Of a DNA stretch of 64,000 nucleotides, positions 23,200-34,624 are shown piece after piece. A model generated the notes under the pieces. The model saw only the letters and a program-made list of their open reading frames with translations, ran no database searches and was not told the origin of the DNA. How positions within the stretch are numbered: the stretch's first letter is position 1; each line of letters opens with the position of its first letter. This stretch comes from Corinectria fuckeliana (taxonomy: Eukaryota > Ascomycota > Sordariomycetes > Hypocreales > Nectriaceae): assembly GCA_019137255.1 (NCBI GenBank), contig WPDH01000300.1:124001-188000 (forward strand), in the 5' to 3' direction. Both the position numbers and the translations under genes were made by a program.

Positions 23200-24267
23200 C
23201 TAAGCCGTCTTGGGCTTGGGCTTAGGAAGACCCTTCTCCTTGCGCGCCTTGATGTCGACTTCGGCCAGACCTTTGCTCGCGTTGATAAGCTGGACCACGT
23301 TGATGATCTGCTTGGCAAACATGATGGGGAAGCAGACGCCAGCAATAACCCAGGGCCAGAACGAGTCCATCTTGTTGGCACGGGCGAGCTCGAGAGCGGC
23401 GGCGCTGAAGGGGTCGGGGAAAATCTGTCGAAGGATCGAGGTGTTGACCTGAACACCGGGCTGGAGCGACTCTCCACTGGTATTCTCGACAGTCTTGATC
23501 AGATGGGGCGACAGGAGAGGGGAGGAGAATGAGAGAAGGTAGAGCGCAATGAAGAAGACCTCGTTGGCAGCGCAGAAGATAAAGAGGACGGTCTACGGCT
23601 TGTTAGCGAGTCGCGGGGACGCCCGACAGAATCGCACATACCTTGTTGGTGTAGTATAGGTTCAGGAGCCAGCTTTGGCTCTTGTCGATGTTCTTGTGGC
23701 TCGAATCTGTGCCGGAAACGACAAGAGTGGCGTACATGTGCATGTAATGGCTGGCCAGGTCGAGAGCAATCAGGCCCTGGAAGATGATGGCCCAGCGGGG
23801 GAAGGCAGACGACAGGAAAACGATCAGGCAGGCAGTGGTGCAGCGATCGGTAACCATGTCGAGGACCGCGCCGAAGCGGGTGGATTGCTCAAAGATACGC
23901 GCGACATAGCCGTCGAGGGCGTCGAGAAGGCAGGAGACGCTGTAGAGAAAGGAGCATGTGCGTGGGTGAAGGGGCATGTAGTAGAGGGAAGCGATGGCGA
24001 GGACGATTCGGAAGTAGCCTGGGAAAGATGTTGTTAGCAAAGAGCAAGCGGGGGCAGAGAAGAGCACGGAAGATGCGATGCTAGCATACCGATGATGTTG
24101 GGCCAGAAGAGGAAGATGTTCTCGACGGGGGGGTCGTCCGAGGCATCCGGGGCGGGATGAGCAGTGCCGTTGCCGTTGCCGTTGACCTGGACTTGGTGAT
24201 GCTCGCCAGACGAAGCTGGCGCGTCGCGGGCTTTGGTGGCCTGTCCCCGGGTCTGTCGCTGAGGCAT
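23200..24267 (-). CDS. PIS1: Phosphatidylinositol synthase (CDP-alcohol phosphatidyltransferase)
   Basis: Three exons (24267-24090, 24018-23642, 23592-23200) give 315 residues. The CDP-alcohol phosphatidyltransferase signature is complete: D92, D95-G96, A99-R100, G109, D113 and D117 (in DALDGYVAR and GAVLDMVTD). It is flanked by hydrophobic helices. An Asn/Gly/His-rich N-terminal extension of about 50 residues precedes the conserved VENIFLFWPNIIGYFRIV. The enzyme joins CDP-diacylglycerol with myo-inositol to make phosphatidylinositol in the ER. The C-terminus ends in a Lys-rich tail (KARKEKGLPKPKPKTA), which could serve in ER retention. The spacing and the WPN start of the first helix favour PIS over cardiolipin or choline phosphotransferases. 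FET3 converges on it. Confidence 0.95.
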
Positions 24268-26131
24268 TATGGTGGAGGGGTCGTCGATGGTGTTTAGGCG
24301 TTACGATAGCTAATCGGTCTTATCATCTGCCGGCTGAGATAGTCGCGAGCTGGTGCCAGCGTCGGATCAGGGGCTGTCTGGCTGGACGGGGCTGCTAGGG
24401 TGTCGTTTAGAAGGGCGAAGAGAAGAGGCGGGAGGAAGGGGGGAAGAAACAACGTGGAATGCGAAGGAGCGGATGGAGGAAGAAAAGGACGAGAGAAGAA
24501 TAAGGTGATGTGAGGTGAGGTGGTGGGTTAAAGTTCTGAGATGATGTTGGCCGTGGGCCTTTGGAGTGAGCGAACGATAATCCAGTAATCAGTAATCTGT
24601 AGTCTACTAGCAGTTTGGGTGGCCTACTCGCTAAGGCTACAGCACTACTTACATAGTACTAATAAGGCTGCTAATAAGGCTACTGAGGTACTGTACGCAG
24701 TACTCTGGGCTGCCAAGAAGGGCAGGGGCTGCGCACTCGGTAGACCCGGGACGACTAGCAGCCCGTCTCATGGCGTAACCCGTGTGGAATTAAAGGGCAG
24801 CGGTGCGAATTATCGCGGACCAGCTCAGGCTGTCAGGCGATATTTGGGACCCGGTACGCACTTCACCCCTTGAGTTGGGGGCAAATTGTCAACCAAGGAT
24901 CACAACGCTACGGCCCCACCCAGAAGAGGCTGATTTCTTCAAGATGCCAGCGTGCACCAGGATGCGCCACGTAACTTACGATTTTGAACATGACACATGA
25001 TGGGGAAGGTGGATGATGACTGAGGTACGTACGTACGTTGCAGACCCTGACTCGGATGCGGATGATCGACATGGACAGCGCGACGAGTTAAAAGGCTGAG
25101 CTGCTGGATTAACATGCGTTAGCGGCCGGCCGAGCAAGATAAGAGCCCTTCTCTCTCGCTGATGTTTCAAGGAACTTGCACCTGGCGGCAGAGGCGATGC
25201 TGTATCAAACATGCGATAGCGACACAACCTCGGTCTATCTCCGATGGATAATAGGTGCCAGTGCCTCTGAGCTGCCTACCTACTGAGAACGTCGGCCAAC
25301 GAGCGGTGAAACCAGGACTAACTTGAAGCGCCATGTAACTTATCCAGACAGGACACCTCGTCACGGGCTCACCATGGCTTCCATCCTGTCCTGAAGGTGC
25401 TACGGGGACTAACGGCCCACACGGCAGATGAGATTCCCCTAGTCCCAGGCGAGGTCATGGCAAGGGCAGGGTGATGGTGACGACATGCGGGTTTCCATCT
25501 TTAATGGCATTGCTTGGTTGCCTCGAAGGGCTGATACAAATCTTTCCTTTCTATAGTACTACTGTAGTAATTACTGCATCCTTCAATTATTGAGGCTAGT
25601 CTGCGGCGACTTGACGCTATATCCACATGTACTACGAATTGCCTGTTGGCATAGTACGTACGTAGTCTACATGACCCAAATTAACCTTGCAGCTATAAAG
25701 GGGACGCTAAAGTCCACGTGGAGGACTCAAGTACAATATTCGATGCGGTATCGAGCTCATATAACAGCCCTTGCTTATTTTACTTATATGTAGAAACTGA
25801 GGAATTGATGTTGGGAGTCGAGTCTTTCCAAGATGCAGTTCAGATGCGGTTCATTTAGCAGACGCCCAGCCCGACGTCACAGTCACCGGGCAGGAGGACA
25901 GTGGAGATGATCCACCCAATCATTTCACCGGATGCTCCGCGTATCCTCACCAGCTCCGACTTCATCCAATGTCGATTTGACATACTCACGAACGGCATCT
26001 GCGCAAAAGCTGATCAGCTCTCATTCCCCAAGTTGGGTCCGCAGCTAATTAACTGGCCAACCCCCACATCATGTAAAGCTCCATCGTATATCCATTGCTT
26101 TCCACAAAGCGACCGCAAACAGACAGCAGTT
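24268..26131. other. Intergenic region between PIS1 and the Zn2Cys6 regulator
   Basis: This 1.9 kb holds two divergent promoters. Much of 24560-25860 is AT-rich with many GTAC/TACGTA motifs. Near 24634-24703 a TAAGGCT-type unit is repeated several times, beside a small hairpin (GTACTG and CAGTAC). No gene is recognised. Confidence 0.55.
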
Positions 26132-28607
26132 ATGGCTAGCGAGCGCCAACACGGCCGAGGCCAAGGCGTCGATGACCGGCCTCCGAGGAAGAGGCGACGG
26201 CTCGTCATCTCATGCACCGAATGTCACCGGCGAAAACAAAGGGTTCGTGAGGCTCAGTCTGTAGCCCCTTGGATGGCGAAACCTCTTGCTGATCACCCTC
26301 TCCTAGTGTGATCGCGAGCTGCCGTGCGGGAACTGCACGTCGAGGAACAAGCCCGCGGCGTGTATCTACGAGACAGGCACCCCCGTCCCTCGGGTGCAGC
26401 AGCGAAAACAACCAAATCATCAGCAACAGAGCAAGATGCCGTCTTTAGATTCCCCAGAGGATTCCTCCCCCGACGGGGAAAGCGACGAACCCCTGTCATC
26501 CAAGGCGGCAGACTGGGGTTATGGCCAGAACACCATCTCGACCATGGGCTTCCTCAAGCAGATCGAGACGGCCGACGGAAATGGTCCCTCGCACATCAGC
26601 GCCAAACCCTCCACTCATAGCTCGCCGGGGGATGATGTCGCCCTGAGGGAAAAGTACAAGGGCTTCATCCGTCAGCTGCCGGCCAAGGTCTACATCGACA
26701 AGCTGGTCGAGATTTACATGCGTGGCCTCAACTGGCAGTACTATCCCATCGACCCGGACGTCTTCCGCCAGCAGCTCGACGAGTGGAACAGCTTGTCGTT
26801 CACCGTCTTGTCCACTGTCGGCCCGCGGGGCCTCTCGCCCGAGCTGAGGGTGTTTCCCGCTGTGCTACACCAGGTCATCGCTGCGGCGCTGCTGTTGCTT
26901 CCCGAGCGACCTGATCCGGTGTTTGACGCCCTCAAATACATGGGGGGCATGAGGTTTGAGGACCTGGCGACCGAGTACAGCGACACCGGAGCGGCCATTG
27001 TCGACCTGCTCGGGAAGAAACATCTCTCACTGGAAACCGTCCAGGCGCAGTTCTTGAGGGCCTCGTTCTTCAAGTACACGGCCAGAGTCACCGAGGCGGT
27101 AAGTCGGCCCTTGCTAGTAATGTGCTCTCGCTAACTCTTGGCAGTGGCATACAATTTCTGTGGCAGTACGCGATGCGCAGGATCTGGGGATGCACCGGGA
27201 TAGCCTCGATCCCGAACCGAAAGACTCGGGCGTGGAGAGCATCCTGGCGAATCAGTGGTTGATCCAGCAGCGGAGGAAGATGTACACCATCCTTGCAGTC
27301 TGGTAAGCACCCCTACCGATGGCAGTCCTCTCCCATTGTGATAATAGTCTAATGCGACTCATAGGGATCTCAACTGCGCCATTATACTTGGACGCCCAGG
27401 ATCCGTGGATTGGAACCAAGTTCTGCCCACGCCGCCTGTCGATGTACCGATACCGACAGATAGGTCCAAGACACCGGTGGTTCCCCGAGGCGAGCCGGAT
27501 AGGCCAACGCCGGTGACACGGCTCCTCTGGAACGTCCAGCTTGCCAAACCCTTGCAGGCCATCCAGAACCTAGAAAACGAGGGACCTCGTGCTAAGGACC
27601 TAACCAGGGTCGATCAACTACATCAAAGTATTCTGGACCTTCACGACAAGATCCCCCCCGCGTTCCGGCTCGACGAACCCGACACGCAGTGGGACGATGA
27701 GCCAGACATGCACTGGCTTCAGGCGTGCAGGTTCTACTTTGCCCAGCTACACCAATTTGGGTTGATGGCCCTCCATCGGTCGTATGTCTTTCATCGCAAG
27801 GCAAGCCGGGCTGAGGCGATTCAGGCGAGTCTACGAATGCTTGAGATCCAGAGGATGACGTATCAAGGACTGCCTCCAGATACATGGAGAAAGTGAGCTA
27901 CCACGGCGTCCTGTCCGCAGGAGCAAAGGTTGTGGTTTTGCTAACTTGAAGTGCACAGTTACATGCTATTCTTCGGAAGCTTCGATGCCATCGTGCTGAT
28001 TGCGTCCATCTACATCTTGTTTCCGCACGAACACCCCGAGCTTACGGGGAGCGTCTCGCAGCACTTCCAATGGACGGTTGAGCGGTTCTCGGCAATGCAG
28101 GACCGCAACCCGCTGGCAAAGTCGGCGCAAGGCGTACTCAGGGCGATCGTGGCGCGGTTCAAAAAGGCCATATCCAATCCCGCAGCCAGCCGGAGCTCCC
28201 ACACACCACCGGCAAACGTCGACCCAAACGCTGGCCACGGCGCGTCAGCCACCGCGGAGTCTACCCCGGAAAGCTCGTCGCTAGGACCGCTCCAGGCAGT
28301 CGGGCACCCGCAGGCCCCGCAGTCAGACATGGCAGCAGCCGGGTGGACGATACCGTCAGCTGGCAATATGGCGCTGCTTGCACCCATGTTTCCTATGGGG
28401 GACATCATCTACAACGACCTGAACGCAGTGCAGAACGGCACGACTCTACCGCCAACCGCAGGCGGAGAGCTCCAGGGAATGGACGGGACAGGGACGAGCG
28501 ATTTCGGGTGGCTATTTGGAGGTGACCTGGGAGACGACACAGTGTGGCAGATGCTGAACCAGTTCCAGCCGGCCGGAGAGGTGGGAGTACCAAGAGGAGG
28601 CGCCTGA
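26132..28607 (+). CDS. Zn2Cys6 fungal transcription factor
   Basis: Five exons (26132-26242, 26307-27098, 27145-27302, 27365-27892, 27959-28607) give 745 residues. The zinc cluster is C-x2-C-x6-C-x5-C-x2-C-x8-C, from CTEC to PAAC. It follows a basic PPRKRRR stretch, and intron 1 splits it between the second and third cysteines. A linker with Gln/Ser-rich sequence leads to a helical middle homology region of the fungal-specific transcription factor type (YKGFIRQLP to about residue 500, including WHTISVAVRDAQDLGMHRD). The C-terminal 180 residues are low in structure and may activate transcription. I chose the ATG at 26132 because it just precedes the basic region; in-frame ATGs further upstream would add 77 unlikely residues. 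No neighbouring pathway genes suggest a target, so the regulated process is unknown. Confidence 0.92.
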
Positions 28608-30728
28608 GGCAACTGGTTTGAGCTGCGACCAGCCCTACGACAGACCGGGATGGAACAACTTCCTCCAATGGATGGACGGTGATTGCCTGCATAAGCTTGG
28701 CCTCGGCCGTCGACAGCTGCATCGGCGCGCAGCAAATCAGCAAGGTCGATCATTCAGTCAGTCAGCCAGCAAGGCAGTGCAAGGTGATGTAGCGGGACGA
28801 CGGCAAATGGCAGGGCGTTTGCGCTGCTGTGGTTGCTGATGGTTGGTAATGGAGGATGAAGGATGGGCGGCAATGAGGGGAGGGGGGATAATGTGTCTCA
28901 CTCATGTCCATTTGCTACGGCTGATCCCTGGCGAGGGGTCACGGCTTTCGCTTTTGCCGCTGTTCCCCCCTTGTTTGCGAGATGACTGCTACTATGTACA
29001 TAGCAGTGAAGAAGTAGATCGTTGTTACAGAGTGGCAGGGTTAGTTGGGGAAGAAGTGACGACGGCCCTGTTGAAGCGGCCGGGGTCTTGTTTGCGACCG
29101 GACGAGATCGACGACAGCCCGGAGCTTTTTGAACCACAGCGGGCGGCGGAGTAGCCCGACGGCTGCGATGTTTGCGTAGGTGCACATGTACTAGGCCTAC
29201 TAGTCCAAGTATGTATCCGTAAGCGCCCAGCGAAACCACCCAAGCATGAATATCACATGATGTTGCCAAACTTCAAGTTGAGCTGAGCGGGTCGGTACGC
29301 AGCGGATGATTTTAGCATGCCGTTTCCAGCAACGACAAGTCCTCGAGCTAATAGTCTAATAACCTCCAATCTTTTCTCTCTCGCTGCTCCAGGATCGCCT
29401 GTTACTTGGATTAAACCTGGCGCTTGCTTCCAGATAAGCTGTGCTACGTGCTCCCGCTGCTCAGAACGGACTGGTTGGAAGGAGATGACTTACAGGGGTC
29501 TCTTTTCTTTTGTTTGAGACGATCATTAATTTTAGAGCGCCATGCTACTACGGTACAGTACGTACCTCGGCGGCTCGGGCCTGGTTGGTACCCATGACGT
29601 ACCGAGCAAGCGCCCTACTTTAACAAGTACAAGTACCAAGTATAACAGGTCGCTGTTGATCTGTCTAAGACAGTTTTCCTTCAACGCATGCTTAAATAAA
29701 ACGACGCTTTGCTTGCCAAGCTTGCCCCTGTCGCGATAGTCCTAGCAGAACCCCGGAAGCCCTCTGTTTTGACAAGTCGTTGTGTCATGCCTCACTCTCT
29801 CTGCCTGGTATCAAAGTGAGGCCCGCCATGTCTCCCCAGATCCACTCGGTATCACTTGAAGCCTGTGGAGCGTCGACACTACAGAATCGATACCTGTAAG
29901 GTACTTTGTTAATGCAACTCCCTCCATCGACCCCTTGTCGCACTCGTAAAAATAAAAAAAAGTTCGAATAAAAAAAAAGTCGGGCAATCTCACCGACACG
30001 ACATTCACCACTGACGGCTTTGCTACTTCACATGCTCTTTTCGCCCGTCATAACCTTCTACCCCCCAATGCTCTGTATGTGTGTACCCGGTATCTAGTCA
30101 AACCTGTTGGTGCAGCCTCGGATTTTCACCGGATCAATATCTAAGCTTTTCCCGCTTTCTCTCTTCTTTGTTCACTCGTCTCTCATCATTCTCACTCTCA
30201 CTCTCACTCCTCACCCACTCTCCCCCCCTCCTATTCAGCCCAAAAGCCTCCAGTAGACAAACTCCAGCCCAGTGCTACCACAAGCTTGAAATCCTGGCCA
30301 CCGCATTTGGCCAGCCGCCCAGCGCCAGATTGCTCGCAGGCCAAACAAAACAAAACAAAAACCCACCCTCCAGGCGCCTCTTGTTTTCTTGCACCTGGAC
30401 CTGAACCCTCCCCGTACCTAACTACTTACCTAAACCTCTCCATCCCGTCGCTGTCGCTGTCACTGCCACTGTCGCTCGCAAACGCCGGCGCCGCGCGTGT
30501 TGTATTTCGTGACCCCCGACTCGCTTGCGACCTGACCTGGCTTGGCTCGGCCTTTCTTCCTTCTTTTAATCTTGCTTCCTTTCATCCACTCACTCGCTGG
30601 CTATTTCTCTCTCTCTTTTTCTCTCTCATTGCTCGCTTGAGAAAGCTCGGAGGAATCTACGCCCACAGAGTATCTACCTACCTACCTAGCTTTGGCCTCT
30701 AGCTTTGGCTTCATACCTGGCCTCCAAC
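28608..30728. other. Intergenic region upstream of the NYN-like/CCCH gene
   Basis: This 2.1 kb contains the 3' region of the Zn2Cys6 gene and the promoter and leader of the next gene. From about 30040 to 30728 the plus strand is strongly C/T-rich (for example CTCTCTCTCTTTTTCTCTC near 30605), pointing to a transcription start region there. I see no coding exon. Confidence 0.6.
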
Positions 30729-32705
30729 ATGGCTTCCAACATGGCCACCAATTTCGTGGACTTGGTCTCGCGCTATCAGACACTTCAAACCTACCAAGGC
30801 ACCAGCAACGAGCTGATCAAGGTGCGTTGCAGCTTCATGTTTCGACCCACGCTGCCTTCTCTTCTTCATCTCCGTCGCTGCACACACGCCTGAAGTGCGC
30901 CTGTCTGCCTCCTCAGGCTGCTTCGCTCATCCGTCAGCTCCTTCACAGCTCTACGTTCCTCCGCCTTTTCGTCCACCTCCCTACCTACCTCCATTCATTC
31001 AATCTTTCGTCCGTTCCTCTCGTCAGCTGCTAACGTTCGCTTGCGCAATTGCAGGATATACTCATCTACGCCCAAGATGTCGAGGGCAAACTCCGACAAG
31101 AAAACAAGATTCTGACCGACCGCCTCCGCGATACCGAGCTCGACCTGGTCGATGCGACTCAGTCGAGACGGGAGTTCCAGCAGCGCGCCCAGGAATACAA
31201 ATCTCAGGTCCAATACGTGACCAGCGAGAACGATAATCTCAAGGTAGACCTGGGTTCTTTTGCCTTGCCTGTTGGGACCAGAGGACTAAGCTTGCCAGAA
31301 CCGTAATCCCTACGTTTTGATCTTGATAGACGGCGATGGCCTCCTAGTACGTTCCCGGGATCACCCCCCTTCAGTGCGGTCCAGTCCAGTCCAGCTCAAT
31401 CGACTAACCGACGAATCCCACAAACAGTTTCAGGAACATTTCATCAAAGATCGCGTCGAGGGCGGCAAGAGGGCGGCGTATGCCTTGCGAGCCGCCGTGG
31501 CCATGCATGTTGGCGACCGGGCTGACGAATTGGAGATTGTAGCCCGAGTGGTCGCAAACGTCAACGGCCTAGGCAAGGCCATGATGCGCGATGGCTGCCT
31601 GGATAGCTCAAGCGACTTCAAGGACTTTACGTTAGGATTTACACAGGCCAAGGCCTCGTTTGACTTTATTGACGTCGGCTACGGCAAGGAACGAGCCGAC
31701 TCTAAGATCAAAGGTGTGTACAAAGTGCGGGAATGTTTGCGAGCAAAGATGGGAAACGGGAGTGCTGACCCAGGCTGCAGAAACCGCCCGTTGGCATTTG
31801 CAGAACCACAACTGTAAACAGGTGCTGTTGGGTATTTCTCACGATGCCGGCTATGCACCTTTTCTAGACGAGATCCTGAGAGACGAGCCCATCCGTCAGA
31901 GAGTCTCGGTGCTCGAAGGTTACCCCACGGTCCGTGAGCTCAGAGAGACCAACGTCAACATTGAACGATTTAGCAGCGACCTGTTTCGCCAAAGCAAGCT
32001 CGTGGATAGATCGACCACAATCTCGCTCCCCAAGCCCGGCTTTGCGACTGCGGCCCCAGACGTGTTGACGCCTGCTACGAGCAACGCCTCACTGTCCCCG
32101 CCGCTAGCCTCAGCAACCACGGCCACCACGACGGCCTCTAGCAGCTCTTCGACCCCGGTACCTGGCACGTCTTCGTACGCCAAAGCCATGTCCGCCGTCA
32201 GCCCACCGCCGCGGATGGTGATCCCCTTGGCGCCGAAGCCTGTAAGCCGTCAGAAGCCACCCGCGGTGCCGGCGTGGAGCCCTGGTCCCCGAGGCCTCGA
32301 CGAGTCTATCACGGTGAGCCAGCAGGCCATGGAAAACATCAAGCGACGCAAGGAACATAACAAGCTTTGCAACAACCATTATCTCCGTGGCCCCTGTACA
32401 AAGAGGGATACGTGCTGCTTCGTGCACAACTACAAGTCTACAAAGGAAGAAATCCGCGCTCTGGCTATGCTCTCTCGACTCAACCCCTGCACACGGGGCC
32501 AGGACTGCGACGTGGAAGACTGCATTTACGGCCACCACGTGAGTAGAGATGATCCGTTTATATGAGTTCGAGTAGGCCTTGCTAACGAGAACGACAGTGC
32601 CCCAGTTTCCGGGACGGGGTGTGCACCCACCCGTATTGCAGGTTTCCTGTGGATGCTCATCCGCCAGGAACCAAATTTAAGAACACGAATATTCACGACA
32701 ATTAA
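30729..32705 (+). CDS. NYN/PIN-like domain protein with C-terminal CCCH zinc fingers
   Basis: Six exons (30729-30821, 31055-31243, 31299-31346, 31428-31713, 31781-32538, 32598-32705) give 493 residues. Exon 3 is a 48-bp microexon coding for most of the first catalytic-like strand. An N-terminal coiled coil (about 35-94) is followed by LILIDGDGLL (D105, D107), a helical part, FIDVGYGKERADSKIK (D192, D201) and VLLGISHDAGYAPFLDEI (D227). This resembles the spaced acidic core of NYN/PIN nucleases. A Ser/Thr/Pro-rich linker leads to CCCH motifs: C-x8-C-x5-C-x3-H (CNNHYL to CFVH), then C-x5-C-x4-C-x3-H, then a third Cys/His cluster in the last exon. CCCH fingers bind RNA, so it may be an RNA-binding or RNA-cutting protein. 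The start at 30729 is the first ATG of the frame; a second lies four codons on. The zinc fingers are certain; the nuclease fold is inferred. Confidence 0.88.
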
Positions 32706-33408
32706 TCGTGGAGCGGGACGGTCATGCCGTCCTTGGACATCGCTGAACAACATAAGAAATAGCTTTTTAGTATTTATTCGGGTGCAATTGGAGAGAGCTG
32801 GTGGCTCCTGGGTAGCCTAGATACGCCAGCAGATTGGTACTTTGTCTCCAGGTCTTGGGATTTGAAAGATGCTAGTAGAGGGGTGAATGGCAGGCAATTG
32901 GTTCCTGGGATTGAAGAAAAAAGTCCACTCATCTATGAAACATGGTGAGCGAGTGGGTTGACTGTCAAAATGAGTTCTTCGGTGTGTCTGGTTGATATAT
33001 TCCTGCCCGGGGCCCAACATGGGAAGCCTTGTGCCGGACCGTTCTTTCGTGAGGCCTTGCCGGCGAGGTGGTGGCAAGGCACGTTACATATACGTACTTG
33101 AATTGATTTGTGTCGACTCTGGTGTTTGTCTCTGCGAGTGCTTCTGTCGAGTACCCTTCCCCACATTTTGCCAGATTTCCTTACCCCCACTTGCCCACCA
33201 ACCCCACCATCCATGCTCACGGGAAATCCAATAAGCTGCCTGGCCCGTCCCTGACTTGAGCCTCAACAAGCCAGCCCACTCCTCCTTCACCTTTCCACCT
33301 CGAGCACCCCTTGTCGGCAATTCAACGACGACTCCTCGCAGGCGTTTCGTCTCCCAATCACCAACACCAACACCACCACCACCGCATCGCGTCACACCAC
33401 ATCGCATC
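32706..33408. other. Intergenic region before SRP19
   Basis: About 700 bp hold the 3' region of the CCCH gene and the SRP19 promoter. An in-frame ATG at 33256 upstream of the chosen SRP19 start would add about 51 Pro/Thr-rich residues unlike the family. Confidence 0.55.
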
Positions 33409-34260
33409 ATGTCCCACCCCCGGATAGAAGAGGTCTCCGACAGCGACCTCGGGTCCGACCCCGATGAGGTCGACCTCGATGACTTTGACGAAACCGACAT
33501 CATGCGCCGCATCCCCGAGCCCGCGTCCGCAAGGCCCGCTCCGTCCTCGGCCGCCCCCCCTCCTCCCTTCGGCGCCGCCGCCGCCTACCACCAACAGCAG
33601 CCCCAGACCTCCTCCCTCCCGCCCGCCGCCGACCGCTCCGTTTACGCCGACTTCCAGTGCCTCTACCCCGTCTACTTCGACGCCTCGCGCTCCCGCGCCG
33701 AGGGCCGCCGCGTCCCGGCCTCCCTCGCCGTCAAGGACCCTCTCGCCCGCGAGATCGCAAACGCCTGCTCGCGCCTGCGCCTGCCCACGCTCTTCGAGCC
33801 CGAGAAGGTCCACCCCAAGGACTGGGCCAACCCGGGCCGCGTCAAGGTCGGCCTCAAGAAGACCTCCGCCGCCGCCGCCGCCGTCGCTGTCAACAACAAG
33901 CACCACCTGTACCGCCTCGTCGCCGAGCACCTCCGCGCCAACCCCACCACCGCCGACAGCCCCGGCCTGCGCGTCCGCATCGGCGGCCAGCTGCAGCCCG
34001 ACCCGGCCAAGCCCTACCCCCGACCCGCCGTGCCCCGCGGCTGGAAGATGGGCGAGATGCTGCCCTACCTGAGCGCCGCCATGACCGGCGGCGGCGTCTC
34101 CGAGAACCTGTTCAAGGACATGATGAAGGAGATGCAGGGCGGCGGCGATCCCATGGCTGCCCTCATGGGCGCCCAGGGCGGCGGTGCCCAAGAGGAGAGC
34201 GGCGGCGGCGGAGGAGGAGGCAAGAAGAAGAAGGACAAGAAGCTCAAGGGACGGGCGTAA
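33409..34260 (+). CDS. SEC65: Signal recognition particle subunit SRP19/Sec65
   Basis: A single exon codes for 283 residues. The start at 33409 is preferred because it gives a short acidic N-terminus (IEEVSDSDLGSDPDEVD), as in fungal Sec65. The SRP19 domain spans about residues 80-175: YPVYFDASRSRAEGRRVP, then LAREIANACSRLRLP and HPKDWANPGRVKV. It binds helices 6 and 8 of SRP RNA so that SRP54 can dock. The C-terminus has Gly/Met-rich stretches and a Lys-rich end (GGKKKKDKKLKGRA), common in fungal SRP19 and likely RNA-contacting. The gene is very GC-rich, which produces long spurious antisense frames. It converges on the dynactin gene, 364 bp away. Confidence 0.94.
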   Translation: MSHPRIEEVSDSDLGSDPDEVDLDDFDETDIMRRIPEPASARPAPSSAAPPPPFGAAAAYHQQQPQTSSLPPAADRSVYADFQCLYPVYFDASRSRAEGRRVPASLAVKDPLAREIANACSRLRLPTLFEPEKVHPKDWANPGRVKVGLKKTSAAAAAVAVNNKHHLYRLVAEHLRANPTTADSPGLRVRIGGQLQPDPAKPYPRPAVPRGWKMGEMLPYLSAAMTGGGVSENLFKDMMKEMQGGGDPMAALMGAQGGGAQEESGGGGGGGKKKKDKKLKGRA

Positions 34261-34624
34261 AGAGTCAAGGGAAGAGGATTCAGGGGGGAAGCATCATGAG
34301 GAGACCTGGCATCAGACGAATGGTTTCGGGAACCAAGAGATGCGTACCATGGATCAAGCATGACCACGCACAGAGGGGAACACGGAAGACGCGGAGGACG
34401 TAACTGAGAAATGCAACAACAAAAAGAAGCCCCTAATCAACGGAGGCTATTTTAGCAAGCTTTGTTCTGCTACGAATTGATACTGTTCGCTTTCGTACAC
34501 TCTCTAGGTAGGAGAAGGAAGTAAAAAGAGAACGGGCATCATAAATACAAGTCAAAAAGGGGGTATGTGTAGCTACAGCAAGTGCGCTCGCTGCGCTGGG
34601 TCTTCATCTGCGTCTTTCCCGCCG
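34261..34624. other. Convergent 3' regions of SRP19 and dynactin
   Basis: These 364 bp between two facing stop codons carry untranslated sequence only, as far as I can see. Confidence 0.6.

Noticed and set aside
33358..34191. 277-residue minus-strand frame opposite SRP19
   Set aside because: It is a Gly/Ala/Val-rich shadow of a very GC-rich gene; the plus strand gives a complete SRP19.
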